Assembly: GCF_000470315.2 (NCBI RefSeq) | Contig: NZ_CBRF02000024.1 | Location: 1-64,000 of the forward strand | DNA: 64,000 bases | Direction: 5' to 3' | Origin: Psychromonas sp. SP041 | GTDB lineage: Bacteria > Pseudomonadota > Gammaproteobacteria > Enterobacterales > Psychromonadaceae | Part shown: piece after piece, positions 1-8,178 of the stretch | How positions within the stretch are numbered: the stretch's first letter is position 1 | Layout of the letters: every line of letters begins with the position of its first letter | Notes under the pieces: model-generated | What the model saw: only the letters and a program-made list of their open reading frames with translations | The model's database searches: none | What the model was told of the DNA's origin: nothing | Made by a program: the position numbers and the translations under genes

Positions 1-77
1 TCTGAGCGAATAATAACTATTAGATCACAGAGGGACAGTTCAATCAAGGTTGTTTTTTGTACAATGAGATATTATAA

Positions 78-102
78 AAAAAGAACGTGAAAACGTTCTT
101 TT
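78..102 (-). terminator. hairpin terminator beyond the attC site
   Basis: AAAGAACGT and ACGTTCTTT form a perfect stem around a four-base loop. On the minus strand the stem runs straight into a row of Ts, so it would end transcription leaving the cassette genes. On the plus strand the T run is shorter, so it may also work weakly in that direction. Confidence 0.6.
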
Positions 103-117
103 CGGAGAAATTCTACA

Positions 118-239
118 GCCTCAACGCTCGCTTCAGCCGCAGCTGATATGGAGCCATTTTTGTGTTATTGTTTGAGCGCTAGCGAGTAACGCAAAAATCG
201 CGTAATACCAGCTGTCGGTCTGCAAGCGCTTGTTAGGGC
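118..239 (-). other. attC recombination site (integron cassette)
   Basis: This is a long imperfect palindrome just downstream of the two cassette genes. Read on the minus strand it has an R'' core CCCTAAC (232-238) and an R' core GTTGAGG (119-125). Its arms are GCTTGCAGACCGACAGCTGG and, in inverted form, GCTTCAGCCGCAGCTGATAT. Removing three bases (G, A, A) from the first arm makes the arms match almost perfectly; such extrahelical bases are the hallmark of attC folding. A second inner palindrome (TTTTTGTGTTA against TAACGCAAAAA) fills the middle, as in the long attC sites of marine chromosomal integrons. The last base of the R' core consensus GTTRRRY is not matched. Confidence 0.8.
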
Positions 240-1171
240 TATTGTTCCCACAGAACACGGGATAGACTATATTTTTTCTTCTCTTCTTCTGTTGAACTAT
301 TAAAGACTGTTGTTTCTTTACAATCTAAGCGAACTACATCACCAAGTCGCAATTTCCGAACATCTTCAAATAGTTTTTTTGAATAAGTAACTTTTACTAA
401 TTCATCACCGGCTTGTCGAATATCCAGTTTTCCTGACCTGCTGATTAGTTCAACAATACCTGAGACTGTTGTATTTACAGGTTCACTCGCACTAAAACCA
501 TCTAATAGCTTTTCAAGGATTTCAATTTTATCCCTACGTCCTTTCCAAAAATGTTTAGTCTCATTAGGAGCTGACCAACTTAATTCAAGCTCAATACTTC
601 TCTTTCTTAATACCTTTAAAAACTCGGCTAAATTATGAGTACTGCGTAACCCCATAAAGTGAACTTGATCGCTTACCCCTTCATTGAAATCTGAATTTAA
701 AAGTTCAAATAAACCATTTAAGCTATTCTCTAGTAAACTTTCACCAAATAAATCAGGTGAAGTATCTCCTGTAATGAATAACCTAGAAGAACCCTGTGCA
801 ATATCGGCAAACCTTAAATTTAATGGGTAGGTTATTTCAGAGGGGATTACACCAGAAACATCTTGACCTATTTTTAACTTGGCTGAAGCAGAAGTAATAA
901 GACCGGAAAAATACTTCGATAAGTTAGCTAATAGCTCCAATGGAACTGACCCGTTATCAACGTCATAGCCAATTAAACGTAATTCAATTACTTCTTTTTT
1001 TCGTTGTTCTTTTGCTGTTTTTAACTGAAAAGATAGATCTCCAACATGTGCTTTTAAAGAACTAACACTAAGCTCTAAAGCAAAGTCACTACCTTGCGAT
1101 AGTTGTTCAATTTTACTATCAAGGAGAGTTTCTGCTTGAATGATTTTGGCTTCTAAATTTTTAATATTCAT
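239..1171 (-). CDS. cassette protein of unknown function, partner of NTase
   Basis: This 310-residue protein has no family I can name. Residues 1-65 are charged and heptad-like, suggesting a coiled coil. Residues 60-150 look like a mixed alpha/beta domain (IELRLIGYDVDNGSVPLELL, then a short GSSRLFITGD strand). Residues 180-310 are Lys/Glu-rich and end in probable beta strands (KLDIRQAGDELVKV). There is no signal peptide or membrane segment, so it should be cytoplasmic. The start follows GGTGGAGG, which lies inside the end of the upstream nucleotidyltransferase gene. The two genes are 2 bases apart, so translation is probably coupled. The stop codon lies right at the attC core, typical of a compact cassette. 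By context it may be the substrate, antidote or effector of the nucleotidyltransferase; that is inference. Confidence 0.75.
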   Translation of the reverse strand: MNIKNLEAKIIQAETLLDSKIEQLSQGSDFALELSVSSLKAHVGDLSFQLKTAKEQRKKEVIELRLIGYDVDNGSVPLELLANLSKYFSGLITSASAKLKIGQDVSGVIPSEITYPLNLRFADIAQGSSRLFITGDTSPDLFGESLLENSLNGLFELLNSDFNEGVSDQVHFMGLRSTHNLAEFLKVLRKRSIELELSWSAPNETKHFWKGRRDKIEILEKLLDGFSASEPVNTTVSGIVELISRSGKLDIRQAGDELVKVTYSKKLFEDVRKLRLGDVVRLDCKETTVFNSSTEEEKKKYSLSRVLWEQ

Positions 1172-1173
1172 AT

Positions 1174-1617
1174 TTATGCCTCCACCATAATTCTTGCAAT
1201 ACCTTTCGGATTCTCTTCTCGGTCAAAACCAAATAAACCCCGCCAGTAACTTTTATCATGTATGTCATCAAAAACAAAGTATGCATCACATTCATATCTG
1301 AGTTTAGTTGTTTTCTGGTCTTTAAATAGCTCTTCCAGAATTTTTTGCTTATCTTGAGGAAGACGGTTCACTTCATCTTTGTCGCAGACTACAACTAAAT
1401 CAATATCCCCAGGGTAATCTTTTGTCGTTGCAAAAGACCCATCTATCCATACTTCCATATTTATAGGGACGTCATTTAAACGTGACACAAATGCTTCAAA
1501 TCTACCTAACAGCTCTGCTCTACGTTCTATTTTTTTAAAAGGGTCAACAAAAACACTTCTTAAATCTGATAGTGTCATATTGTGCATCCCTGCTTCTAGT
1601 AATGCTGGATATTCCAT
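1174..1617 (-). CDS. small nucleotidyltransferase (DUF6932-like)
   Basis: This 147-residue protein has the minimal nucleotidyltransferase signature: Gly60-Ser61, then Asp71-x-Asp73 (GDIDLVVV), then a third acidic residue at Asp111 (YECDAYFVF). The C-terminal block YWRGLFGFDREENPKGIARI is what I recall from DUF6932-type proteins. These resemble the MNT/HEPN-type and MenA-type nucleotidyltransferases, which transfer NMPs to proteins or RNA. It is the first gene of the cassette and is followed after 2 bases by the coiled-coil partner. The chosen ATG has a GAGAAG element upstream; an ATG at codon 11 is possible. The pairing suggests a toxin-antitoxin or defence module, but the substrate cannot be read from the sequence. 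The fold is clear; the role is unknown. Confidence 0.8.
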   Translation of the reverse strand: MEYPALLEAGMHNMTLSDLRSVFVDPFKKIERRAELLGRFEAFVSRLNDVPINMEVWIDGSFATTKDYPGDIDLVVVCDKDEVNRLPQDKQKILEELFKDQKTTKLRYECDAYFVFDDIHDKSYWRGLFGFDREENPKGIARIMVEA

Positions 1618-1661
1618 TAACTTCTCTTTATGAATGACGGCACACTGTAAAATAGCCCTAA

Positions 1662-2053
1662 CAGCATATTAGCTTACAAAATGTCATATTTCAGGAGGAA
1701 ATATGGCATCAATTAACATATTAAAAATAGATTTATATTACGTTAATTCGACGGTAAAACAAGAAATTACAATTGAAAGATAAAGTTTACATCATGCAGA
1801 AACACGACAATCTGCAATAATTACGGTGGAAATACGGCAATGTCAAAAAATGCATGTAATTGGTATAAGTATATAAAAAGAAAAAACATACATTATTTTT
1901 TAAATGCAGTTGATGAAGATACAAGCGAGAGAAGCCTGAAAATATCAAAGTCTAAGGTGCTATGTACCTCATAACGATATAGAAACTCAATAGAAAGAAG
2001 TAATTCTCTTTGCCTCTTTCTGAGTTAGCCACAACAAAGCGCTTTTCAGACAT
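1662..2053. other. non-coding stretch between cassette and tRNA-Ser
   Basis: I see no convincing gene and no integrase. Upstream of the cassette entry core the sequence does not fold like an attC, so this is either an attI remnant or a secondary insertion site. Two short frames exist on the plus strand. One (1703-1783, 26 residues) follows a perfect AGGAGG; the other (1840-1974, 44 residues) follows GGTGGA. Neither has a recognisable product. Confidence 0.5.
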
Positions 2054-2097
2054 AAAAAAACCCGCAAGCTTATATTGTAAAAAGCATTGCGGGTTTT
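2054..2097 (-). terminator. terminator of tRNA-Ser
   Basis: AAAACCCGCAA (2057-2067) pairs perfectly with TTGCGGGTTTT (2086-2096). On the minus strand the stem is followed by seven Ts, directly downstream of the tRNA. Confidence 0.85.
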
Positions 2098-2121
2098 CTC
2101 GTACCTTGTCGGTACTTAATG

Positions 2122-2210
2122 TGGCGGAGAACAAGAGATTCGAACTCTCGAAGGGTTGCCCCTTACACACTTTCCAGGCGTGCGCCTTCAGCCACTCGGC
2201 CAATTCTCCG
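2122..2210 (-). tRNA. serX: tRNA-Ser (anticodon GGA)
   Basis: On the minus strand the gene starts CGGAGAATTGGCCGAGTGG and ends in an encoded CCA (CTTGTTCTCCGCCA). The acceptor arms pair (CGGAGAA with TTCTCCG), the T arm carries GAGTTCGAATCTC, and the anticodon loop CTGGAAA gives GGA. The long variable arm (GTAAGGGGCAACCCTTC) is typical of class II serine tRNAs, and the length of 89 bases fits. It reads UCC/UCU codons. I see no second copy of its 3' end, so there is no sign that it has served as an island attachment site here. Confidence 0.97.
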
Positions 2211-2316
2211 TAAATGTTCATTAATTAATCTATCACTTAAGATGTATCAATGAAGCGAACGCATGATAATTAACTCAGTGCTTTAAATCAACCGTTAACA
2301 TTCATAATTCAGTGAT

Positions 2317-3267
2317 TTATAACAATTCTTGTCTTAGATAGACTGATGCGCCTAATAATCCAGGATTTTCATGGGTGATTAAATAGGTTGGGATAGTTTG
2401 TAAATAGTCTTTGAAACGCCCTTTTGCTTCAAAGAAGGTTCTGAACTCACTATTTTCAAAAAACTCTACAAAACGAGGCACGATGCCGCCCGCAATATAA
2501 ACGCCGCCTTTACAGTCTAAACTGAGTGCTAAATTACCAGCAAACCCGCCCATTGCTTGACAGAATAAGGTTAAGGTTTGTGTGGCTAATGCACATTCAC
2601 TATTTAGTGCCGCCTGTGTAATGTCTGCCGCTTCAAAAAACTCGGGTTGTTTACCTGCTAATCGACAAAGTGCGTGATAAATATTCACTAAGCCCTGCCC
2701 TGATAAAAAGCGTTCTGCAGAAACATGACCAAACTGTGCTTGTAGTAACAGTAAAACGTCCGCTTGTTGTGAGGTATTAGGGGCAAAGCTGGTATGGCCG
2801 CCTTCTCCGTCTAAGCTAACCCATTTTTCATCTTGTTTGATGAGATGTGAAACGCCTAAGCCAGTACCGGGACCAAATATTGCCTTCACACCATCGGTAA
2901 CTTCTTTACCAGTGCCAATTTTAACTTTTTGGCTATCTGAAACAAAAGGAACAGCAAGCGAGATTGCCGTGTAGTCGTTAATCACATGTAATGCTTGTAG
3001 TGAAAACTTATGCTTTAACGCATTTTTTGAAAACTGCCAATTAAGGTTAGTCATGGTGACCAGATCATTTTCTACGGGGCAAGCAATCCCAATACAGAGG
3101 TTAATGACAGGTTCCGTTAAGGTAGTAAAATATTGCGCAATAGCCGCTTCAAGGGTAATGAACTGTGCACATGGGTATTCTCTTACTTTGGATATTTCTG
3201 TTGTCGCTATATCTAAAACCGCTAACCGTATATTGGTACCGCCTACATCTGCAATCACTGATAACAT
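2317..3267 (-). CDS. glk: glucokinase
   Basis: This 316-residue cytoplasmic enzyme phosphorylates glucose with ATP to glucose-6-phosphate. The N-terminal phosphate-binding loop DVGGTNIRLA (residues 7-16), the mid-protein GPGTGLGVS and the GEGGHTSFAP sugar/phosphate segment are those of the bacterial Glk family (E. coli Glk is 321 residues). The start ATG follows GCAGGAG. It diverges from hexR across about 260 bases containing a HexR-type operator, so coupling of glk to HexR control is likely. It complements the PTS genes further along the window by handling free glucose, for example from alpha-glucan breakdown by MalQ and GlgX. Confidence 0.95.
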   Translation of the reverse strand: MLSVIADVGGTNIRLAVLDIATTEISKVREYPCAQFITLEAAIAQYFTTLTEPVINLCIGIACPVENDLVTMTNLNWQFSKNALKHKFSLQALHVINDYTAISLAVPFVSDSQKVKIGTGKEVTDGVKAIFGPGTGLGVSHLIKQDEKWVSLDGEGGHTSFAPNTSQQADVLLLLQAQFGHVSAERFLSGQGLVNIYHALCRLAGKQPEFFEAADITQAALNSECALATQTLTLFCQAMGGFAGNLALSLDCKGGVYIAGGIVPRFVEFFENSEFRTFFEAKGRFKDYLQTIPTYLITHENPGLLGASVYLRQELL

Positions 3268-3371
3268 ATCACTACTCCTGCTTGTTCAACGTATTGTTTG
3301 ATAAAGAGACTGATCGATTTCTCAATTCTTTAAGTTAAATTTTAATTTTTTGATCTGAAACATTGTTAGCC

Positions 3372-3386
3372 TGTAATAAAATGACA
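3372..3386. promoter_or_regulatory. HexR-type operator, hexR/glk intergenic
   Basis: TGTAATAAAATGACA matches the published gammaproteobacterial HexR palindrome TGTAATWAAATTACA at 14 of 15 positions. It lies 141 bases before the hexR start and 105 bases before the glk start, placed to control both. KDPG is the known effector of HexR. Confidence 0.65.
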
Positions 3387-3527
3387 TAAATCAGTCACTA
3401 ATCTATTATACTTTGTGCTAGAAAATGTTCTTTTATGTAGTTTTATTTCATTTTCAGTTACAAATTTTCAGTTACAATTTTCTAATATTACTAGCCGCCA
3501 ACTTATTACTACCGAGTGAAAAATAAA

Positions 3528-4388
3528 ATGAACACGTTAGAGCTAATTAAAAAAAACCTTGATACTTTTAGTAAATCAGAACGCAAAGTAGCAGAAGCGA
3601 TTCTGGCTTCTCCTGAAACGGCTATTCACTCTAGCATTGCAAATTTAGCTAAAATGGCTGAAGTGAGTGAACCTACGGTAAACCGTTTTTGTCGTCGTTT
3701 AGATACTAAGGGTTTCCCTGATTTTAAACTACATTTAGCACAAAGTTTAGCCAATGGCACGCCTTATGTGAACCGTAATGTAAATGAAGATGATGGTCCT
3801 GAAGCATATACGTCGAAAATTTTTGAATCGACAATGGCTTGTTTAAATACCGCTAAAAATGGGCTAGATACTAACCTCATTAACCGCGCTGTTGATGTGT
3901 TAACACAAGCGAATAAGATCTCTTTTTTCGGTTTAGGTGCTTCCTCTTCTGTTGCACATGACGCGCTTAATAAATTCTTTCGTTTTAATATTCCTGTTTC
4001 TTGCTTTGATGACATCGTAATGCAACGTATGAGTTGTATTAATAGTAGTGAAGGTGACGTGATTGTTTTAATTTCTCATACAGGACGTACTAAACTGTTA
4101 GTTGAAGTAGCGCAACTTGCACGAGAAAATGATGCCTTTGTTATTGCCTTAACAGAAGCTAACTCTCCCTTAGCAGAACAAAGTAACTTGGTACTTTCTT
4201 TAGGCGTACCGGAAGATACTGATGTCTATATGCCAATGTCGTCACGTATTGCACAACTGGTATTGATTGATGTACTGACCACTGGTTTCACGCTACGTCG
4301 TGGCGCAAAATTTAGAGATAATTTAAAGAAAGTGAAGGTTGATATTCAAGACTCTCGTTTTGAAAAAACCAATGATGAAGATTTCTAA
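3528..4388 (+). CDS. hexR: HexR-type transcriptional regulator (RpiR family)
   Basis: This 286-residue protein has an N-terminal helix-turn-helix (residues 1-75; SERKVAEAILASP, then SEPTVNRFCRRLDTKGFPDF) and a C-terminal SIS sugar-phosphate domain (FFGLGASSSVAHDALNKF, LISHTGRTK). HexR represses or activates central carbon genes (zwf, edd, glk, gap, pyk) in response to KDPG. An in-frame GTG lies four codons upstream, but the ATG at 3528 gives the conserved start MNTLELI and has GAGTGA at a suitable distance. It sits between glk and pykA, two of its usual targets. Confidence 0.93.
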   Translation: MNTLELIKKNLDTFSKSERKVAEAILASPETAIHSSIANLAKMAEVSEPTVNRFCRRLDTKGFPDFKLHLAQSLANGTPYVNRNVNEDDGPEAYTSKIFESTMACLNTAKNGLDTNLINRAVDVLTQANKISFFGLGASSSVAHDALNKFFRFNIPVSCFDDIVMQRMSCINSSEGDVIVLISHTGRTKLLVEVAQLARENDAFVIALTEANSPLAEQSNLVLSLGVPEDTDVYMPMSSRIAQLVLIDVLTTGFTLRRGAKFRDNLKKVKVDIQDSRFEKTNDEDF

Positions 4389-4629
4389 CCAGATAAAAAG
4401 CACTAATAGTAAAATTAGAGGTGTACTAATATAGTAATGTATTAGAGTATTAATGCGTTAAAGTTGTAATGCTTATAAATGATAATGTTCTCAATATGAA
4501 TGTTTTAAATATTCGCGCTGTTAATTAACAATGTATTAAAGCAGCCATGTATTAGAGTAATAAAAGTACTTAACAAAGTTAATTAACCCCCTTTAACCTT
4601 ATATTTTTTTATATGTAACAGGAGTTAAC

Positions 4630-6060
4630 ATGGCAAGACGTACGAAAATAGTAACCACTTTAGGCCCTGCAACCGATCGCGATAATAATTTAGAAAAAAT
4701 CATTGCAGCTGGCGCTAATATGGTGCGTATGAATTTCTCTCATGGAGAAGCAGCGGATCATGTAAAACGCGCACAGCAAGTAAGAGAAATTGCAGTTAGG
4801 TTAGGCAAAGAAGTGGCGATCATGGGTGACTTACAAGGCCCAAAAATTCGTGTATCTACTTTTGAAAATAATAAAATCCAATTAGCAGTAGGTGATAAAT
4901 TCACACTGGATAGTGATATTGCAAAAGGCCAGGGTAATCAACAAGAAGTGGGTCTTGACTACAAAACATTGCCACAAGAAGTAGAAGCTGGCGATGTCTT
5001 ATTATTAGACGACGGTCGAGTGCAACTTAAAGTTGAATCCGTAAACGGTAACCAAGTTCATACTGTTGTCACTATCGGCGGTCCTTTATCTAATAATAAA
5101 GGGATTAATAAACAAGGCGGTGGTTTATCTGCTGCTGCATTAACTGATAAAGATAAAAGAGACATTTTTACAGCCGCTGAAATTGGTTGTGATTACTTAG
5201 CCGTTTCTTTCCCTCGCAACGGTGCAGATATTCATTACGCACGTAAATTAGCTCAAGAAGCAGGTTGTTTTGCTAAAATAGTCGCAAAAGTTGAACGAGC
5301 AGAAGCCGTTGAAACAAAAGAAGCTCTTGAAGATATTATATTAGCGTCTGACGTTGTGATGGTCGCGCGTGGTGATCTCGGTGTTGAAATCGGCGATGCA
5401 CGTTTAGTCGGTGTTCAAAAAGATATGATCCGTACTGCTCGTCGTTTGAATCGTGTTGTTATTACGGCAACACAAATGATGGAATCAATGATCAGTGCAC
5501 CAATGCCTACACGTGCTGAAGTTATGGACGTTGCGAATGCGGTACTTGATGGTACGGACGCGGTGATGTTATCAGGTGAAACAGCAGCTGGTGACTACCC
5601 TGTTGAAACCGTTAAAGCGATGAGTGATGTTTGTATTGGGGCTGAAAAACACCCAAGCATTAATGTTTCAAATCATCGTATTAACCATACTTTTGATGAT
5701 CCGGGTGAAGCATTAGCGATGACCACTATGTATGCGGCGAATCATACCAATGGTGTAACGGCGATTGTTGCCTTGACTGCATCAGGTTCAACACCACTAT
5801 TAATGTCTCGTTTAAGCTCTGGCTTACCTATTTATGCATTGTCTAGCCATCAACAAACATTAAACTACTGTGCATTATACCGTGGTGTGACACCGGTTAA
5901 GTTTGAATCGACAACATCGAATAGTGTTGAGTTTATTGCTAACGCTTTAGATACGCTAAAAGCGGCTAACTTAATTAAAGCAGGTGATTTAATATTGTTA
6001 ACTCACGGCGATGATAATGAGCAAGGTTCTACCAATACTTGTAAAATCATTAAAATTTAA
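4630..6060 (+). CDS. pykA: pyruvate kinase II
   Basis: This 476-residue enzyme converts phosphoenolpyruvate and ADP to pyruvate and ATP. Visible are the N-terminal [19 protein letters not shown], the catalytic-lysine segment [12 protein letters not shown], the metal-binding [13 protein letters not shown] and the ATQMMESM signature. The C-terminal allosteric domain starts near residue 345. Length and sequence fit the AMP-activated PykA type (480 residues in E. coli) rather than PykF. The start follows ACAGGAG. It lies 240 bases after hexR. The gap contains two copies of the palindrome GTTAATTAAC but no good HexR box that I could find. Confidence 0.96.
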   Translation: MARRTKIVTTLGPATDRDNNLEKIIAAGANMVRMNFSHGEAADHVKRAQQVREIAVRLGKEVAIMGDLQGPKIRVSTFENNKIQLAVGDKFTLDSDIAKGQGNQQEVGLDYKTLPQEVEAGDVLLLDDGRVQLKVESVNGNQVHTVVTIGGPLSNNKGINKQGGGLSAAALTDKDKRDIFTAAEIGCDYLAVSFPRNGADIHYARKLAQEAGCFAKIVAKVERAEAVETKEALEDIILASDVVMVARGDLGVEIGDARLVGVQKDMIRTARRLNRVVITATQMMESMISAPMPTRAEVMDVANAVLDGTDAVMLSGETAAGDYPVETVKAMSDVCIGAEKHPSINVSNHRINHTFDDPGEALAMTTMYAANHTNGVTAIVALTASGSTPLLMSRLSSGLPIYALSSHQQTLNYCALYRGVTPVKFESTTSNSVEFIANALDTLKAANLIKAGDLILLTHGDDNEQGSTNTCKIIKI

Positions 6061-6111
6061 GAGATGACGATTAAGACTTGAATCTGCCCAACATTAGATT
6101 TAGTTAAGTGA

Positions 6112-6280
6112 TTTATTAGGTAGTTAAACAATAAGTAGTTTAGTGGCTTAATCACTTGGTGGCTTAGTAACTTAATCACTTAGTCACTTAGTAACTTAGT
6201 CAAAAAATCACTTAATAATAAGTTGCTTAGTAATAAATAGCTTAGTAATAAGTAAGTAGATAATAACTGACTAAAAAAAT
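6112..6280. repeat. degenerate short-word repeat after pykA
   Basis: The spacer is built from many imperfect copies of CTTAGTAACTTAATCA-like words (CTTAGTCACTTAGTAACTTA, AATAAGTTGCTTAGTAATAA and so on) with no fixed period. There is no reading frame. The rest of the 6061-6424 gap holds the terminator and a second set of near-repeats (TTTTATAATTAATC, 6345-6400). Confidence 0.6.
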
Positions 6281-6293
6281 GCTCTAACGCATC

Positions 6294-6333
6294 AAAAAAG
6301 CCCCATTATTGATATCAATAATGGGGCTTTTTT
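6294..6333. terminator. bidirectional terminator, pykA / GST
   Basis: This is a perfect 40-base palindrome: AAAAAAGCCCCATTATT mirrored through GATATC to AATAATGGGGCTTTTTT. T runs occur on both strands, and it lies between two convergent genes. Confidence 0.92.
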
Positions 6334-6424
6334 ACTTTTTATTATAATAACGTTTTATAATTAATCATTTTTATAATTAATCGTTTTTATAGTTAATAAC
6401 CTTTTATGGCTAACAACGTAAAAC

Positions 6425-6985
6425 TTATTCTTTAGGTGCTGTTTCAGCAAACATTGGATCGGTGTTCGCAAGATCTAACACTTTCTGTAATTCAAGGTAA
6501 GTATCTAATGAAATTAGATTTCTAAATAAACCCCAATCTAGAAAAATAGCTAATCTAGTTTCTGCATCAGTTAGTGGTAATTCATCACTAAAGCTTTTTT
6601 CATTAATCGCAGCTAATGCAGATTCAATACGTTTTTGTTGGCGAGTTAAGTAAACACTTTTTTCAGGTGTGATCCCGTCAAACTTACCTAACATGACCAA
6701 GTTAACGCAAGCATCAAGCACCGTATTAGTCATATGGTATAACTCAACTTCTTCAACGTCTGTTAAAAAGTCTTCACCAGCTACTTCATAAATATGCGTT
6801 AAGATTGATGTTGAGTCCGTTAATTTTAATTCACAGTCAATTAATAACGGTACTTTTTTAGTCGGTGATAATTCAGCACTTTGCGCTGCATCTATTTCAA
6901 TGAAATCACAATCAAGCTTTGTTTGTAACAAAGCAATACGACAATGGCGAACAAAAGGTGAAGTGTAGCTACCGTATAATTCCAT
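6425..6985 (-). CDS. glutathione S-transferase-like protein
   Basis: This 186-residue protein starts MELYGSYTSPFVRHCRIAL, the thioredoxin-fold glutathione-binding start of GST-family proteins, with the usual cis-proline segment at KKVPLL and a Glu/Asp-Ser pair (TDSTSIL). Residues 85-180 form the all-helical C-terminal domain. The active-site Ser/Tyr candidates lie at residues 4-8. It may be an isomerase, a reductase or a stress protein; the substrate cannot be assigned. It is convergent with pykA and is transcribed alone. Confidence 0.82.
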   Translation of the reverse strand: MELYGSYTSPFVRHCRIALLQTKLDCDFIEIDAAQSAELSPTKKVPLLIDCELKLTDSTSILTHIYEVAGEDFLTDVEEVELYHMTNTVLDACVNLVMLGKFDGITPEKSVYLTRQQKRIESALAAINEKSFSDELPLTDAETRLAIFLDWGLFRNLISLDTYLELQKVLDLANTDPMFAETAPKE

Positions 6986-7158
6986 AGGAGACCTTACATT
7001 TAAAATGACAATTTATGATGATAAACAACAATGTATAACGACTAACACTGTAAAAGAAACTTACTTTATGGGCATAATTATTATTAGTCAACTAGCTAGA
7101 TCTATTAATCGCGACTAAAGATTCAGCTTTAGAGGTCGCGACAGGTTATCAAGTGGAT

Positions 7159-8178
7159 TTAGATAGGCAGTACCCTATTACGTCCCAGACTTTTAGCTTT
7201 ATAAAGATAATCGTCCGCACGGGCAATTAAATCAGTCAGCGTTTCATTGGGTTTACTTTCAACAACACCGAATGACGCGGTAATATTATTGATGGTTTGT
7301 CCTGAGCGTTTATCTTTTAATGAGAGCTTTTCTAGTTTTTTACGTATTGTTTCTGCAAAATGGCGGGCAATACGAATATTTGTGTTAGGTAATAACATCA
7401 CAAACTCTTCCCCCCCAAAACGATAGGCTGTGCTTTCATCTCTCATGCTTTCATTGATTTTTCGGCCCACTGCTTTTAATACTTGGTCGCCTAATAAATG
7501 CCCCCAAGTATCATTGAATTTTTTGAAGTGATCGATATCGCAAAGAATAAGGCATAACCCTTTTGTACCCCCTTGCAGGTAAGCGGATAATTCAGTGTCA
7601 AATGCATAGCGATTAAATAGTCCCGTTAAAGAGTCATACATGGCCGCATTTTTACTTTCAGCTAATTGTACTTTTAGGTTGCCTATCTCTTTTGTTGCAG
7701 ATGCTAAACTATTGCCAAAAAACTGTGTTGCACCGCGCATTTGTTTTGCATCTTTTTCTAAACTTTTTAATAAGCCAACCACTTCATCAAGTGACCACCC
7801 TTCTTCTTCAACCTTACTAATGTTAGCAACATTTTTTTCAAAGGATTGACTGAATTGATTGGTATCGGAGTGAGTATCGATTATCAGTTGATCAAGTTGT
7901 GTCATGACTTTTTCAATGGTTGAACGAAACGCCCAAGTATCGACTTCTAAAGGAGAGCTAACATGTTCTCTATATAATGATTCAGCTTGAATTGGCGGAC
8001 AAATACTAGAAGAGGCTAAAAGATGATCCATGGATTCTTTTAAGGCTAAGTTTTTTTCAGCAACATAATGATACCAAAGTGCATAATTACTCGGTGTAGT
8101 AGGCACTGAATATTTCATCATTAATGGCAGTGCTTTTTTTAAGTTATTAGCAGATTCTACAATTAGTTCTTTGCTCAT
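7159..8178 (-). CDS. diguanylate cyclase (GGDEF), VCA0956-like
   Basis: This 339-residue soluble protein has a C-terminal GGDEF domain (about residues 175-339) with DSLTGLFNRYAF, LILCDIDHFKKFND and the active-site loop FGGEEF. It makes c-di-GMP from two GTP. The N-terminal half (NYALWYHYVAEKN, then a coiled linker) closely resembles the Vibrio cholerae cyclase VCA0956, also 339 residues as I recall it. The product-inhibition site RxxD before GGEEF reads RDES, so the arginine is kept and the aspartate is replaced, suggesting weak feedback inhibition. No membrane segment is seen. The ribosome-binding site is weak. Confidence 0.9.
   Translation of the reverse strand: MSKELIVESANNLKKALPLMMKYSVPTTPSNYALWYHYVAEKNLALKESMDHLLASSSICPPIQAESLYREHVSSPLEVDTWAFRSTIEKVMTQLDQLIIDTHSDTNQFSQSFEKNVANISKVEEEGWSLDEVVGLLKSLEKDAKQMRGATQFFGNSLASATKEIGNLKVQLAESKNAAMYDSLTGLFNRYAFDTELSAYLQGGTKGLCLILCDIDHFKKFNDTWGHLLGDQVLKAVGRKINESMRDESTAYRFGGEEFVMLLPNTNIRIARHFAETIRKKLEKLSLKDKRSGQTINNITASFGVVESKPNETLTDLIARADDYLYKAKSLGRNRVLPI

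Larger units (their letters stand above)
125..1661 (-). mobile_element. integron gene cassette with two ORFs
   Basis: The proposed cassette is bounded by G/TTAGGG on the minus strand at 1662 and by the attC at 118-239. The attC R'' (GCCCTAAC, 232-239) is the exact complement of the entry core GTTAGGGC at 1655-1662, as expected when both halves came from one circular cassette. The identity extends to GTTAGGGCTATT at both ends in inverted orientation. The cassette is about 1.5 kb and carries two co-oriented genes reading toward the attC. No integrase gene lies within the window, so it is either the edge of an array continuing left of position 1 or a lone cassette. Confidence 0.7.

Noticed and set aside
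2122-2210. tRNA-Ser as attachment site of a genomic island
   Set aside because: No second copy of the tRNA 3' end and no tyrosine integrase is visible; the nearby mobile unit has integron cassette ends instead.
1952-2221. Reading frames on both strands across 1952-2221
   Set aside because: They run through the tRNA-Ser gene and its terminator and have no ribosome-binding site or family resemblance.
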